Assembly (NCBI RefSeq): GCF_935822925.1
Contig: NZ_CAKXZS010000034.1
Span: 245,362-309,361 of the forward strand
DNA length: 64,000 bases
Direction: 5' to 3'
Source: Mesorhizobium ventifaucium
GTDB taxonomy: Bacteria > Pseudomonadota > Alphaproteobacteria > Rhizobiales > Rhizobiaceae
A program made the position numbers and the translations under genes. Positions within the stretch are counted from its first letter, which is position 1, and each line of letters starts with the position of its first letter. The notes beneath the pieces are model-generated. The model saw only the letters and a program-made list of their open reading frames with translations, had not been told where the DNA came from and ran no database searches. Shown here piece by piece: positions 25,391 through 34,611 of this stretch.

Positions 25391-26527
25391 TTATGGCTCC
25401 TGACTTGCACCGAATTTGCCCTTGAGCCATGCCTTCGGCAGCGCCGGCACGAAATTGCCGTCGCGCCCGGTCATGTCGTCATTGGCGACCAGCGCATTGA
25501 AGATCGCTTCCTCCACACTTTCGATCACGGCGTCGAAGAACGGATCGATGTCGGTATCCGGGATAAAATCGGCGCTGGCGATGCGGCCTGACGGCGCCAG
25601 CGCCGTCTCGCGGTTGGCGGTCGAAAAGGCGAGGAAAATATCGCCCGAGCTATGATAGCCGAAGCCGCCGGTCATGGCGACGCCGAGCGGCGCCCGGCGC
25701 GCCAGCCGCTTCATCTGATGCGGCAGCAATGGCGCATCGGTGGCGACGACCCCAATGATCGAACCTTTCTCGGCGCGCGGCGTGCTTTCGCGGATCGCCG
25801 GTTCCACGAGATCTGGCCCGGCGCGCAAGCCGCGAATGATAAAATTGCTCCGCTTGCCGAAATTCGCCTGCACGAACGCGCCGACCGTGTAGCGCCGGCC
25901 GTGCCATTCGACGATGCGCGATGCCGTGCCGGAGCCTGCCTTGAAACCGAAGGCGATCATGCCGGTGCCGCCGCCGACGCTGCCTTCCTCGATCGATCCG
26001 CCGATCGCGCCATCGAGTGCCGCGGCGACATGCTCGAACCTGAGATGGTGGCCGTTGATGTCGTTCAGGAAGCCGTCATAGGTTTCCGCCGCCACCGGCA
26101 GGCCCCAGCCGCTGTCGAGCGCGGCCGGCAGGACGCGCTGCATCCAGCGCAGTGTTCCGTCGCGTGAAACGCCGCAGGAATGCGTGTTAGTGATGGTGAT
26201 CGGAAAATTGAAGGCACCGATTTCTTCGATGATGTGCGAGCCGGTCAATTCGCCATTGCCGTTCTGGCTGAAAATGCCGGCAAACACTGGCGTGGCCAGT
26301 TCGGCGCGCGGTCTGGGCAGGATGGCGGTCACGCCGGTGCGCACCGGGCCCTTGCCGACCACCAGCGCACCTTCGCCCGAAATCAGCGTCGAATAACCGA
26401 TTGCAACGCCAGCCACATCGGTGATGGCGTTGAACGGTCCGGGTGTGCCGTCAAAACTAATGCCGAAGGCTCGCGCGCGCGGCTTGCCGGAAGGCGTCGT
26501 CTGGTGATGTGGATTGTCGGAAATCAT
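25391..26527 (-). CDS. P1-family aminopeptidase (DmpA/BapA-like)
   Basis: About 378 residues of the DmpA/OAT fold. These Ntn hydrolases self-cleave into two chains and release N-terminal residues, including D- and beta-amino acids. The region GSVGGGTGMIAFGFKAGSGT, ending in ASRIV, is the family's self-processing segment with the nucleophile Ser; DAPLLPHQMKRLARRAPLG is also conserved. There is no signal peptide, so it is cytoplasmic. I chose the ATG at 26527; a GTG at 26533 sits two codons earlier, directly after the xseA stop, so the two genes are probably co-transcribed. Confidence 0.87.
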   Translation of the reverse strand: MISDNPHHQTTPSGKPRARAFGISFDGTPGPFNAITDVAGVAIGYSTLISGEGALVVGKGPVRTGVTAILPRPRAELATPVFAGIFSQNGNGELTGSHIIEEIGAFNFPITITNTHSCGVSRDGTLRWMQRVLPAALDSGWGLPVAAETYDGFLNDINGHHLRFEHVAAALDGAIGGSIEEGSVGGGTGMIAFGFKAGSGTASRIVEWHGRRYTVGAFVQANFGKRSNFIIRGLRAGPDLVEPAIRESTPRAEKGSIIGVVATDAPLLPHQMKRLARRAPLGVAMTGGFGYHSSGDIFLAFSTANRETALAPSGRIASADFIPDTDIDPFFDAVIESVEEAIFNALVANDDMTGRDGNFVPALPKAWLKGKFGASQEP

Positions 26528-26533
26528 GGGCAC

Positions 26534-28099
26534 TCAAAACAGCGAGCCTTGGTTGCCGGGCTCCTTGGTTTTGGCGCCCGGCTTTGCAATTGTTTTCGGC
26601 CGTGCCGCACCGCTGGTCGCAACCGCATCGGCGGTTCCGTCGGCGAACTCCAGCGAAAGTGCCATACCTGGCACCACTTCCGCCGCTTGCTTGATCACCG
26701 CGCCGTCGGCGTCTTTCACCAAGGCGAAGCCTCGCGCCAGCACCGCCTTGTGCGACAGCGTCGCCAGCAGCCGGTCGGCCTGGGTCAGTTTCCCGCGCAA
26801 GCGTTCGAGCCGCACCGAAATCAGCCGGTCCTGTCGCCGCGACAGCGCCGCCAAAGTATCTGCCTGCAATTTCTGCCGCCTTGCGATCGGCGCGGGCGAC
26901 AGCCGCGCCGCGGTTCGCGACAACCGCGTTCGCCGCTCGCGCACGATGGCGAAGAACGCCGCTTGCGCACGGGCGAGGTCGCGGCCGGCCAGCGTGCGGG
27001 CCTCGTTCATGCGGCGCGACAGAGTGGCCGGCGTCAGCCGCTGCGCCTGAAGCCTGGCTCGCTTGCGCTGGACGCTGACGGACAGCGCCCGGCCAAGCCG
27101 GCTCGTCGCCTCGTCGAAGCGCCGGCGCGGCAGCGCCAGCAACTGGTCAGGCGAGGGCAGCGCCCGGGCGGCGGCACGCACCGCCTGGCGCTTGCGCTCG
27201 AAATTGCGTGACACCGCGGCCTTGAGCCGCGCGCCAAGACCGGCAAGCGTCACTTCGAGGTCGGCGCGCACGGGCACGGCGATTTCGGCGGCACCCGTCG
27301 GTGTCGGCGCTCGCACATCCGCCGCCAGGTCGATCAGCGTCCAGTCCGTTTCATGGCCGACGGCGGAGATCACCGGAATGCGCGAGGCGGCGACGGCGCG
27401 GGCCAGCGCCTCGTCATTGAACCCCCAAAGATCCTCGAGGCTGCCGCCGCCGCGCGCCACGATCAGCAGGTCGGGCTGCGGAATGGCGCCATCCAGCGCC
27501 AGCGTGTTGAAGCCGTTGACGGCGGCGGTCACTTCGGCGCCTGCCGTTTCGCCCTGCACCCGCACCGGCCAGACCAGCACATGCAGCGGAAACCGGTCCT
27601 TGATCCGGTGGATAATGTCGCGGATGACAGAGCCTGTCGGCGAGGTGACGACGCCGATGACGCGCGGCATGAACGGCAGCAAGCGCTTGCGGCCGGCATC
27701 GAACAGGCCTTCGGCCTGCAGCCGGCGCTTGCGCTCTTCCAGCAGTGCCATCAGCGCCCCGGCGCCGGCCGGCTCCAGATTGTCGATGACGATCTGGTAG
27801 GTGGACTTTCCGGGATAGGTGGTGAGCCGGCCGGTGGCGATCACCTCCATGCCTTCTTCGGGGCGGAATTTCAGCCGGCCCATCGTGGTCTTCCAGACCA
27901 CGGCGTCGAGCCGTGCACGGTCGTCCTTGAGGCAGAAATAGGCATGGCCGGAGGAGTGCGGTCCGCGATAGCCTGATATTTCGCCGCGCACCCGCACATT
28001 GCCGAAGACGTCCTCGACCGTGCGCTTCAGCGCGCCGGAAATCTCGCTGACCGTGTATTCGGTGGCGTTGGTACGTGATTCGGATGCTGCGTCGCTCAT
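26534..28099 (-). CDS. xseA: Exodeoxyribonuclease VII large subunit
   Basis: The N-terminal OB fold (YTVSEISGALKRTVEDVFG, then RGEISGYRGPHSSGHAYFCL) and the catalytic domain with VTSPTGSVIRDIIHR, ARGGGSLEDLWGFNDE and SAVGHETDWTLIDLAADVRA are all present. With XseB it degrades single-stranded DNA in repair. The middle is a long Arg/Ala-rich coiled region. I prefer the ATG at 28099 (MSDAASES), where homologues start; the frame opens to 28159, which would leave only 22 bases to the divergent neighbour. Confidence 0.95.
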   Translation of the reverse strand: MSDAASESRTNATEYTVSEISGALKRTVEDVFGNVRVRGEISGYRGPHSSGHAYFCLKDDRARLDAVVWKTTMGRLKFRPEEGMEVIATGRLTTYPGKSTYQIVIDNLEPAGAGALMALLEERKRRLQAEGLFDAGRKRLLPFMPRVIGVVTSPTGSVIRDIIHRIKDRFPLHVLVWPVRVQGETAGAEVTAAVNGFNTLALDGAIPQPDLLIVARGGGSLEDLWGFNDEALARAVAASRIPVISAVGHETDWTLIDLAADVRAPTPTGAAEIAVPVRADLEVTLAGLGARLKAAVSRNFERKRQAVRAAARALPSPDQLLALPRRRFDEATSRLGRALSVSVQRKRARLQAQRLTPATLSRRMNEARTLAGRDLARAQAAFFAIVRERRTRLSRTAARLSPAPIARRQKLQADTLAALSRRQDRLISVRLERLRGKLTQADRLLATLSHKAVLARGFALVKDADGAVIKQAAEVVPGMALSLEFADGTADAVATSGAARPKTIAKPGAKTKEPGNQGSLF

Positions 28100-28181
28100 T
28101 GGCCGATTGGGGGGCGGTTGTTGGCCGGCGTCAAGGCCGTCGCTCATAGCCGACGTCATAACCCGATCTTAACCGGATCTG

Positions 28182-30428
28182 ATGACTGTGCGGAAAAGAG
28201 AGTGGCCAGGACGCATGAGCCGTCGCCTTCAACGCAGCCCATTAACGTTTCAGGTCACGCTGACGGTGATGGCGCTTGCCATTTTCGCGCTGGCTATGGT
28301 CGTCGGCTTTGGCTTTTACGCCACTGTGCAGGCCGATAGCGTCTCCCTCGAGCGGCAGAAAATCCTTTTCGCCAACGGCATGCGGGACCGGATCGCGGCG
28401 GTGGATCGCGAGCAGGAAAGCATCGCCATCTGGGACGATTCCGTCATCAATGCCAAGGCCGGCAACGTGGCCTGGATGATCGATAACATCAGCGTCTGGA
28501 TGTATTCCTACTATGGGCATGATCGGGTCTATGTACTGGATGCCGCCGATCGTCCGATCCATGCGATGCGTGAAGGAAACGTGCTGGCGCCGGCGAGTTA
28601 CCGCGAGGATGAACCGGTTCTGTTGCCCACAGTCGAAAGGGTGCGCCGGTTGATCCGTGAGCCGGCGCAAGAAAACCAGGCCGACGGTCCGGTCAAATTG
28701 GCCGCAGGGGATCTGGTGGAGCTTGGCGGAAAACCTGCCATCCTCAGCATCATGCCGCTGCTACCGAGTTCCGACCGCGTCATCCAGGCGCCTGGCAGCG
28801 AATACCTTCATATCTCGGTGGACTTCATCACCGACGCGCTGCTGGCCAAGATCGCCGGGCAATATCTGTTGGCGGGCGCGCGCCTGCTGCCGTTGTCGCA
28901 GCCGGTCGGGGAGGCTGCCATTCCGCTGGCCGACTCACGCGGCGTCATCCTGGCTTATGCCGGCTGGAATCAGGAGCGGCCCGGCAGCGCGCTGGTGCGC
29001 GAGGCAGGCCCGGCCCTGATCGGTGGCGCGCTGCTCGCGGCAGGTGTCCTGGCGTTCCTGCTGCGCCGCCTCCGCCGTGCATCGTCGGCGCTGCAGACCA
29101 GTCAGGCCGAGGCGCAGTATCTCGCCTTCCACGACACGCTTACCGGCCTTCCCAACCGGGCGCTGTTCGAGGACCGGCTCCGGCGCGCTTTGCTCACGGC
29201 CAGTCACGAAACAGCCAAAGTGGCACTGATTTATCTCGACCTCGACCGTTTCAAGCACGTCAACGACACGCTTGGCCATCCTGCCGGCGACGAGCTTGTC
29301 CGCCAGACCGCCGCGAGGCTCCAGCAGGCAATCCGGGAGGTCGACACGGTGGCACGGCTCGGCGGCGATGAATTCGCCATGATCCTCATCGATGTTAACG
29401 ACATCCGAGGCGCCGAAGATGTTTCGGAGGGTCTGCTTCAAAAGCTGCAGGAGCCGTTCAAGCTGGCCGACGACCAGGTTTTTGTCAGCGCCAGCATCGG
29501 CATAGCATTGTCGACCGGTCCCGATGCCGATGCGGACGACTTGCTGCGCAAGGCCGATATCGCGCTTTACGAAGCCAAGAAGAACGGCCGCGGCCGTTAC
29601 CAGGTCTTTGCCGGCGACATGGACGACCTCCTGTTGCGCAAGCGCCAGGTTGAGAGCGAACTCCGGCATGCCCTGAATGGCGGAACTGGGATCAAGCTGG
29701 CGTATCAGCCGATCTTTGCGGCGGACGGCAGCACGATCCTCGGTGCCGAGGCGCTGATCCGCTGGGGACATGAGGTCCATGGTGGCTTGCCGCCAGCACA
29801 ATTCATCGCCATCGCCGAAGAACGTGGCATGATCGGCCAGCTTGGCAAATGGGTGCTGCGAGAGGCTTGCCGCTTCGCTGTCGGCACCGAATTGCCCTGG
29901 GTGGCCGTCAACGTGTCGCCGCTGCAACTGCGCGACGCCGGTTTCGCCGAGCAGCTTGCGGCGGTTCTCGCGGAGACCGGATTGGCGCCGGGGCGCCTGC
30001 AGCTCGAGATCACCGAGGGCGTGCTGTTGGACAACAACGATACGACCAGGGCGGCGCTGGCTGCCTTGCGCCGGTCGGGGATCGCCATAGTGCTCGACGA
30101 TTCCGGCACCGGCTATTCGTCGCTGAACTATTTGCGCCGCCACGCCATCGACAAGCTCAAGATCGACCGCTCCTTCGTGAACCTCCTCGGCCGCGACGAG
30201 AGTTCGGAGGCGATCGTCAGGGCACTGGTCGATCTTGCCGACGCTCTTAACGTCGGCGTCACTGCGGAAGGCGTGGAGACCGAGGAGCAAAAGGCGCTGC
30301 TCGTCGCCATGGGCTGCCGAGAGTTTCAAGGCCATCTGCTGTCGCTGCCGCTGGAGCCGGCGCAATTGTTGCGCCTGGCCGGCCTTTTGCCTGGCAAAGA
30401 CAGCACGCCGGCAGCAGTTTCCGCCTGA
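28182..30428 (+). CDS. CHASE4-like sensor with GGDEF and EAL domains
   Basis: A 748-residue membrane protein: N-terminal helix (~25-50), a periplasmic domain (~50-270) resembling CHASE4 (DREQESIAIWDDSVINAK), a second helix (~275-300), a GGDEF domain (GGDEF at ~394) and an EAL domain (AEALIRW at ~523, LDDSGTGYSSL, EGVETEEQ). An RxxD inhibitory site (REVD) sits at the standard five residues before GGDEF, so the cyclase is probably product-inhibited. The usual DDFGTG is DDSGTG, but the metal-binding Asp pair is kept. It is divergent from xseA; the signal sensed is unknown. Confidence 0.93.
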   Translation: MTVRKREWPGRMSRRLQRSPLTFQVTLTVMALAIFALAMVVGFGFYATVQADSVSLERQKILFANGMRDRIAAVDREQESIAIWDDSVINAKAGNVAWMIDNISVWMYSYYGHDRVYVLDAADRPIHAMREGNVLAPASYREDEPVLLPTVERVRRLIREPAQENQADGPVKLAAGDLVELGGKPAILSIMPLLPSSDRVIQAPGSEYLHISVDFITDALLAKIAGQYLLAGARLLPLSQPVGEAAIPLADSRGVILAYAGWNQERPGSALVREAGPALIGGALLAAGVLAFLLRRLRRASSALQTSQAEAQYLAFHDTLTGLPNRALFEDRLRRALLTASHETAKVALIYLDLDRFKHVNDTLGHPAGDELVRQTAARLQQAIREVDTVARLGGDEFAMILIDVNDIRGAEDVSEGLLQKLQEPFKLADDQVFVSASIGIALSTGPDADADDLLRKADIALYEAKKNGRGRYQVFAGDMDDLLLRKRQVESELRHALNGGTGIKLAYQPIFAADGSTILGAEALIRWGHEVHGGLPPAQFIAIAEERGMIGQLGKWVLREACRFAVGTELPWVAVNVSPLQLRDAGFAEQLAAVLAETGLAPGRLQLEITEGVLLDNNDTTRAALAALRRSGIAIVLDDSGTGYSSLNYLRRHAIDKLKIDRSFVNLLGRDESSEAIVRALVDLADALNVGVTAEGVETEEQKALLVAMGCREFQGHLLSLPLEPAQLLRLAGLLPGKDSTPAAVSA

Positions 30429-30431
30429 TCC

Positions 30432-31382
30432 TTACCAGCCCGGCACGATCTGGTTCGGCTTGGTCCGCTTCATCTTCGAAAAGGCTGCGAAGTCGAAGCT
30501 TCCCGTCTCTTCGCCGAGCGGCACGGAAATATTGTCGAGGCTTTCCGAAATGTGACGGGCCAGCGCGTCGACGATCTCCGGCCGCGACGTCTGGCCGCGC
30601 ATGATGCCGATGCGGCAATCGGGCAGGGCGCCGAACCCGTCGGCATCGCCCAACACCCGCATGCCGGGGCGTAGCGCGCATTCCGGCAGCACCGAGATCG
30701 CCAGGCCGGAAAGCACCGCGGCGGTGATGACGGTTGCCGAGAAGCTGGTGAACAGGATGCGGTAATCGCGGTTCTGCCGGTCGAGCACGTCGACCGCGGC
30801 CCGCCGCCAGATGCAGTTCGGCCGGCCGAAGGCCATCGGCAGAACTTCCTGTTCATGCGTCGCATGGTTGGCCGACGTCACCCACAGCAGCGGTTCGCGC
30901 CGCACCACTTCCGACTGGCCGTGCGCGTCACTATGCGTCACTAGCGCCAGATCGAGATTGCCGCGCTTGATGTGCTCGACCAGCCCCGGCGTCGGCTCGC
31001 AGATGACGGTCAGTTCGACGCGTGGATTGGAACGGGCGAAGCGGGCCATGATCTCGGGCAGGAAGCGGTCGGCATAGTCGTCCGGCGTGCCGATGCGGAT
31101 TGTGCCTTCGAGCCGCCGGTCGTCGAAGGCGGCCAGCGTTTCCCGATTGAGGAACAGTAACCGTCTTGCGTAGGAGAGCAGCCTGTCGCCTTCCTCGGTC
31201 AACCTGTTGGTGCGCCCGTCCTTTTCGAACAGCGGCTTGCCGATCCGTTCCTCCAGCCGGCGCATCTGCATGGACACCGCCGACTGGGTCCGATGCACCG
31301 CTTCCGCCGCGCGGGTGAAGCTGCCGGTGTCAACGATTGAGACGAAGGTGTGCAATTGATCGAGATCGAGTGGCGCTTTCAT
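30432..31382 (-). CDS. LysR-family transcriptional regulator
   Basis: A 316-residue LysR protein: winged helix at residues ~5-65 (FTRAAEAVHRTQSAVSMQMR), followed by a two-lobed effector domain. Convergent with the GGDEF-EAL gene (stops three bases apart) and divergent from the DUF1127 gene across a palindromic repeat. LysR proteins often control a divergent neighbour; here the only one is DUF1127, so the target is open. Confidence 0.92.
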   Translation of the reverse strand: MKAPLDLDQLHTFVSIVDTGSFTRAAEAVHRTQSAVSMQMRRLEERIGKPLFEKDGRTNRLTEEGDRLLSYARRLLFLNRETLAAFDDRRLEGTIRIGTPDDYADRFLPEIMARFARSNPRVELTVICEPTPGLVEHIKRGNLDLALVTHSDAHGQSEVVRREPLLWVTSANHATHEQEVLPMAFGRPNCIWRRAAVDVLDRQNRDYRILFTSFSATVITAAVLSGLAISVLPECALRPGMRVLGDADGFGALPDCRIGIMRGQTSRPEIVDALARHISESLDNISVPLGEETGSFDFAAFSKMKRTKPNQIVPGW

Positions 31383-31486
31383 CGGTCCAATCCATCACTG
31401 ATGTTGATGCTAAAGATTAGAAACATTCGTTGGATAAATCAATCCAACGGTGGCAAATTCTCCATTGTCCACATGAAGGCAATGCC

Positions 31487-31556
31487 TGTCGCCTAAAAGT
31501 TTGCCCTCGGGATCGCCGAGGTGGTCACCGATTTTAGGGCAACGACATGCATCTTT
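31487..31556. repeat. Palindromic repeat, family A copy 2
   Basis: A hairpin (ttgccctcgg...agggcaa) ends in the shared core ggcaacgacatgcat, matching 1672-1690 in the same orientation. It lies in the LysR-DUF1127 gap and may overlap their promoters. Confidence 0.6.
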
Positions 31557-31699
31557 AAGTGGATCGGGACTGGAAGGGCCGCTGTCGCCAGCGCCGATCA
31601 CCTGTCTTCGCCCGTCTGAATGAAGGAGACTGACATGGCTACGTTGATTTCGCCACCGAGACTTCGCGCATCACGTCGCGTCCGGCTATTGCGACGCGC

Positions 31700-31924
31700 G
31701 TGGTCAACACCATCTCCAACGTATATCGCGCCTGGAAAAACCGCCGCGCCTTCTATCGCCTTGGCGAGATGTCGGACGCCGAACTTGCCGACATCGGCTT
31801 GACGCGGGCCGATCTCCACGTCGCCATCGACGTGCCGTTTGGCCGCGATCCAACCGAGAGGCTACGCCTTATCGCGGCTGATCGCACAGACACGATCGAG
31901 GATATTGCACGCAAGGTGACCTGA
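31700..31924 (+). CDS. DUF1127 small protein with a frame break near its N-terminus
   Basis: From the GTG at 31700 the frame gives VNTISNVYRAWKNRRAFYRL then GEMSDAELADIGLTRADL, the DUF1127 motif found in small, arginine-rich rhizobial proteins linked to phosphate, sRNA and stress control. The true start appears to be the ATG at 31635, which has a gaaggag ribosome site, but that frame differs from the DUF1127 frame. Between them (31649-31699) the DUF1127 frame reads the plausible ATETSRITSRPAIATR, so a one-base indel near 31640-31655 separates start and body. Either translation begins at the GTG or the gene is damaged. Confidence 0.7.
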   Translation: MVNTISNVYRAWKNRRAFYRLGEMSDAELADIGLTRADLHVAIDVPFGRDPTERLRLIAADRTDTIEDIARKVT

Positions 31925-32017
31925 TCGCGCGGGTGGCGCGCCCTTGGCGCGCGCGGCGCTATAGGATTTCGCAGGCTCCCACTCCCTGCCGGTTTCCCCG
32001 CCGGCCCGCCTGCACAC

Positions 32018-32048
32018 TGCCCGGTCCTCCCAAGGATCGGGCATTTTT
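32018..32048 (+). terminator. Rho-independent terminator after DUF1127
   Basis: TGCCCGGTCCT pairs with AGGATCGGGCA around a four-base loop and is followed by TTTTTCTTT. It faces the DUF937 gene, whose stop is 43 bases further on. Confidence 0.75.
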
Positions 32049-32090
32049 CTTTGGGCGGCGCTCAGGTCAAGTTGCGGCCGCCTCGTCGGT

Positions 32091-32969
32091 TTAGCGCCGA
32101 TCCATGCCTCGCTTGAACTGATCGAAGATCGATTCCATGCCCTTCTGGTAATCGTCACGCTGCTGCGCGCCCGCCTCGAACATCTTGCCGAACAAATCGT
32201 CGAACGGATTGCGTGGCCTGCCGCTCGGATTGGTCTGCGGCTGCGGCGCTTCGCGCTGCTGTGGCGCCTGACGCGGCTGCGGCTGCTGCGCACCACCGCC
32301 GAACATGTCCTGCAGCACCTTGCCGAGCGGATTGTCGCCATAGGGATTGGGCGCCTGCTGCGGCTGCTGCGCGCCGCCGAACATGTCCTGCAGCACCTTG
32401 CCGAACGGATTGTCCATCGGGCCGGGCTGCGGAGCCTGGTGCTGCTGTGGTGCCGGCGCCTGTGCGCCGCCGGCCTGCCGCATCATCTGCTCGATGATCT
32501 CGCCGAGCGGATTGCTGCCGCCGCCGAATCCGCCTGCTGCCTGCATCTGATTTGTGGTCTGCTTGAACAGGCCGCCCATCATCATCGAAGCCACGACCGG
32601 CAGCATCTGCTGCAAGATCTGCTGGCTGACGCCGCTCGCCTGCGCAGCTTGGCTGGCAACGGCGCGGGACAGCTCTTTTGAGCCGAACAAATGGCCAAGA
32701 ATGCCGTTGCCTTCATCGACGCCCTGCGGCGAGAAGGCCCGGCCTGCGTCCTCGAAATATTTGGCGTGCTGGCCGCTGGCCATTGCCGTCATGAACGCGC
32801 CGAGCCCGTAAGGGTCGGAGGTGCTGCGCTTCAGCCCCTGTGAAAAGGCCGGCAGCAGCGCCTCGACCGCCGATTGTGCTTGCTGCTGCGAAAGCCCGAA
32901 CTGTTGGGCCAGGGCCTGCATGCCGTTACCGTTCTGCGCCTGCGCCAGAATGTCGAACAAGGAAGGCAT
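32091..32969 (-). CDS. DUF937 protein with Gln/Pro-rich repeat tail
   Basis: Residues 1-150 match DUF937 (FDILAQAQNGNGMQALAQQF, then AQSAVEALLPAFSQGLKR), a bacterial helical family of unknown function. Residues ~150-292 hold four spaced copies of a short amphipathic motif, NP[LF]G[KE][VI][LI][QE][DQ]MF-GG-like, separated by Gln/Pro/Ala linkers (e.g. NPFGKVLQDMFGGAQQPQ and NPLGKVLQDMFGGGAQQPQ). There is no signal peptide or membrane segment. A strong ggaggag ribosome site precedes the ATG. The tail suggests a multivalent docking role (inference). Confidence 0.85.
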   Translation of the reverse strand: MPSLFDILAQAQNGNGMQALAQQFGLSQQQAQSAVEALLPAFSQGLKRSTSDPYGLGAFMTAMASGQHAKYFEDAGRAFSPQGVDEGNGILGHLFGSKELSRAVASQAAQASGVSQQILQQMLPVVASMMMGGLFKQTTNQMQAAGGFGGGSNPLGEIIEQMMRQAGGAQAPAPQQHQAPQPGPMDNPFGKVLQDMFGGAQQPQQAPNPYGDNPLGKVLQDMFGGGAQQPQPRQAPQQREAPQPQTNPSGRPRNPFDDLFGKMFEAGAQQRDDYQKGMESIFDQFKRGMDRR

Positions 32970-33020
32970 TGGTTTTCTCCTCCGGGAAATCCTCGTAGGA
33001 GCGAGCCTATCGCATCGGCC

Positions 33021-33042
33021 CGAAAATCGGAATCGATTTTCG
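33021..33042. repeat. Short perfect palindrome CGAAAATCG-GAAT-CGATTTTCG
   Basis: It lies between the DUF937 and gshA genes, followed by a T-run (CGCTTTTTTCC), so it could act as a transcript end on the plus side. It resembles a fragment of rhizobial dispersed repeats. Confidence 0.5.
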
Positions 33043-33088
33043 GAAAGCGCTTTTTTCCTGAGCTGTCGGCCAAGCCGATAGCAAACGG

Positions 33089-34462
33089 CTAATACGCATA
33101 CTCCATGAACACCGGCTCGATCGAGCCGCCCCAGCGCGTATGATAGGCGGAGAGCAACTCCTCGGCGCTGGTGGTGCCGCGCGCGACGACTTCGTCCAGC
33201 GTGCTGAGGAACGAAGTTTCGTCGTAGCCGTCGCGGTTCTTGCGGCCGCGGTTCTTCAGCCCCATGCGCGAGATGACGAGCACGTCGCGGGCGATCTCGC
33301 GCAGTGTCGTGTTGCGGAACGGCGCCGAAATGCCTTGTTCCGGCACGGCGTTGCGCATCGCCAGCACTTCTTCATAGCTCCAGCTTGAGGTCAGCGCCTC
33401 GGCCGCGTCGAGCGCCGCCGCGTCATAGAGCAGCCCGACCCAGAAGGCCGGCAGCGCGCAGATGCGCCGCCACGGTCCGCCATCGGCGCCGCGCATTTCA
33501 AGGAAACGCTTCAGTCGCACGTCGGGGAACAGCGTTGACAAATGGTTCGCCCAATCGCCCATCGTCGGCAGCCCGTCAGAAATCTCGTTGCGGGCCGCAC
33601 CGGCCATGAACTGGCGGAAAGTAACGTGCGTCATGTCGTGGTAGTGGCCGTCGCGGATAACGAAGTACATCGGCACGTCGAGCGCCCATTCGACATAATC
33701 AGCGAAGCCGAAATCGGGCGAGAAGCAGAAGTCGAGCAGGCCCGAGCGCTGGTTGTCGGTGTCGCGCCAGATGTCGCCGCGCCAGCTCTGAAATCCGTTG
33801 GGCCGGCCTTCGGTGAACGGCGAGTTGGCGAACAGCGCCGTCGACAGCGGCTGCAGTTTCAGCGACACCTGCATCTTGCGGCGCATGTCGGCCTCGCTCT
33901 CGAAGTCGAGATTCACCTGAATGGTGCAGGTGCGGTACATCATGTCGAGGCCCTTGGTGCCGACCTTGGGCATATAGCGCGTCATGATCTCGTAGCGCGA
34001 CTTTGGCATTTTCGGCGTCTCGGCCAATGACCATTTCGGGCTGCCGCCGAGGCCGAGGAAGCGGATGCCCATCGGCTCGGCGATCTCGCGCACCTGCGCC
34101 AGATGCGCATTGCCCTCGCGGCAAGTCTGGTGGATCGTCTCCAGCGGCGCGCCGGACAGTTCGAACTGGCCGCCTGGTTCCAGCGAAATCGCGCCCCGGC
34201 CGGTCGGCTCGACCAGGCCGATGATGCGGCCAGCATCCATGATCGGATCCCAGCCGAGTTTTTCCTGCATGCCTTCGAGAATGGCGCGGATGCCGTGCTC
34301 GCCGCCATAGGGGACCGGCGCATTGCCGTCGACATAGAACGGGAATTTCTCGTGTTCGGTGCCGATGCGCCATTTGTCGCGCGGTTTGTTGCCTTCAGCC
34401 AGGTGCTCGACAAGCTCGTCGACGCCTTCGATCGGCCGGAAATCGGTTGTGTCGCGCGCCAT
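33089..34462 (-). CDS. gshA: Glutamate-cysteine ligase (plant/alphaproteobacterial type)
   Basis: A 457-residue GCS2-family ligase. Conserved blocks are IGTEHEKFPFYVD, EPTGRGAISLEPGGQFELSG, MYRTCTIQVNLDF and WRDTDNQRSGLLDF. It makes gamma-glutamylcysteine from glutamate, cysteine and ATP, the first step of glutathione synthesis. The closest class is that of plants and alphaproteobacteria rather than the E. coli enzyme. It lies downstream of rsmE on the same strand with a 150-base gap containing a small repeat. Confidence 0.95.
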   Translation of the reverse strand: MARDTTDFRPIEGVDELVEHLAEGNKPRDKWRIGTEHEKFPFYVDGNAPVPYGGEHGIRAILEGMQEKLGWDPIMDAGRIIGLVEPTGRGAISLEPGGQFELSGAPLETIHQTCREGNAHLAQVREIAEPMGIRFLGLGGSPKWSLAETPKMPKSRYEIMTRYMPKVGTKGLDMMYRTCTIQVNLDFESEADMRRKMQVSLKLQPLSTALFANSPFTEGRPNGFQSWRGDIWRDTDNQRSGLLDFCFSPDFGFADYVEWALDVPMYFVIRDGHYHDMTHVTFRQFMAGAARNEISDGLPTMGDWANHLSTLFPDVRLKRFLEMRGADGGPWRRICALPAFWVGLLYDAAALDAAEALTSSWSYEEVLAMRNAVPEQGISAPFRNTTLREIARDVLVISRMGLKNRGRKNRDGYDETSFLSTLDEVVARGTTSAEELLSAYHTRWGGSIEPVFMEYAY

Positions 34463-34571
34463 AACAAGTCCTCTGCAGCGGTCGGGCGACCGCCGGCGCT
34501 AGATGGACGAAATGTCAGTAGGCGATCAAGCGAAAAATCCTGAGCCACAGGGTAACTGGAATTGATTGACG

Positions 34572-34610
34572 CTGCATCTTCCTTCTCCCACAAGGGGGTA
34601 AGGAAAGAGC
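34572..34610. repeat. Short fragment of family C-type repeat
   Basis: The string cttccttctcccacaagggg is one arm of the elements seen at 51858-51920 and 49775-49945. It sits in the rsmE-gshA gap; the partner arm is missing. Confidence 0.45.
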
Positions 34611-34611
34611 C

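Noticed and set aside
28935..30365. 476-residue minus-strand frame opposite the GGDEF-EAL gene
   Set aside because: Antisense to conserved domains; no recognisable motif.
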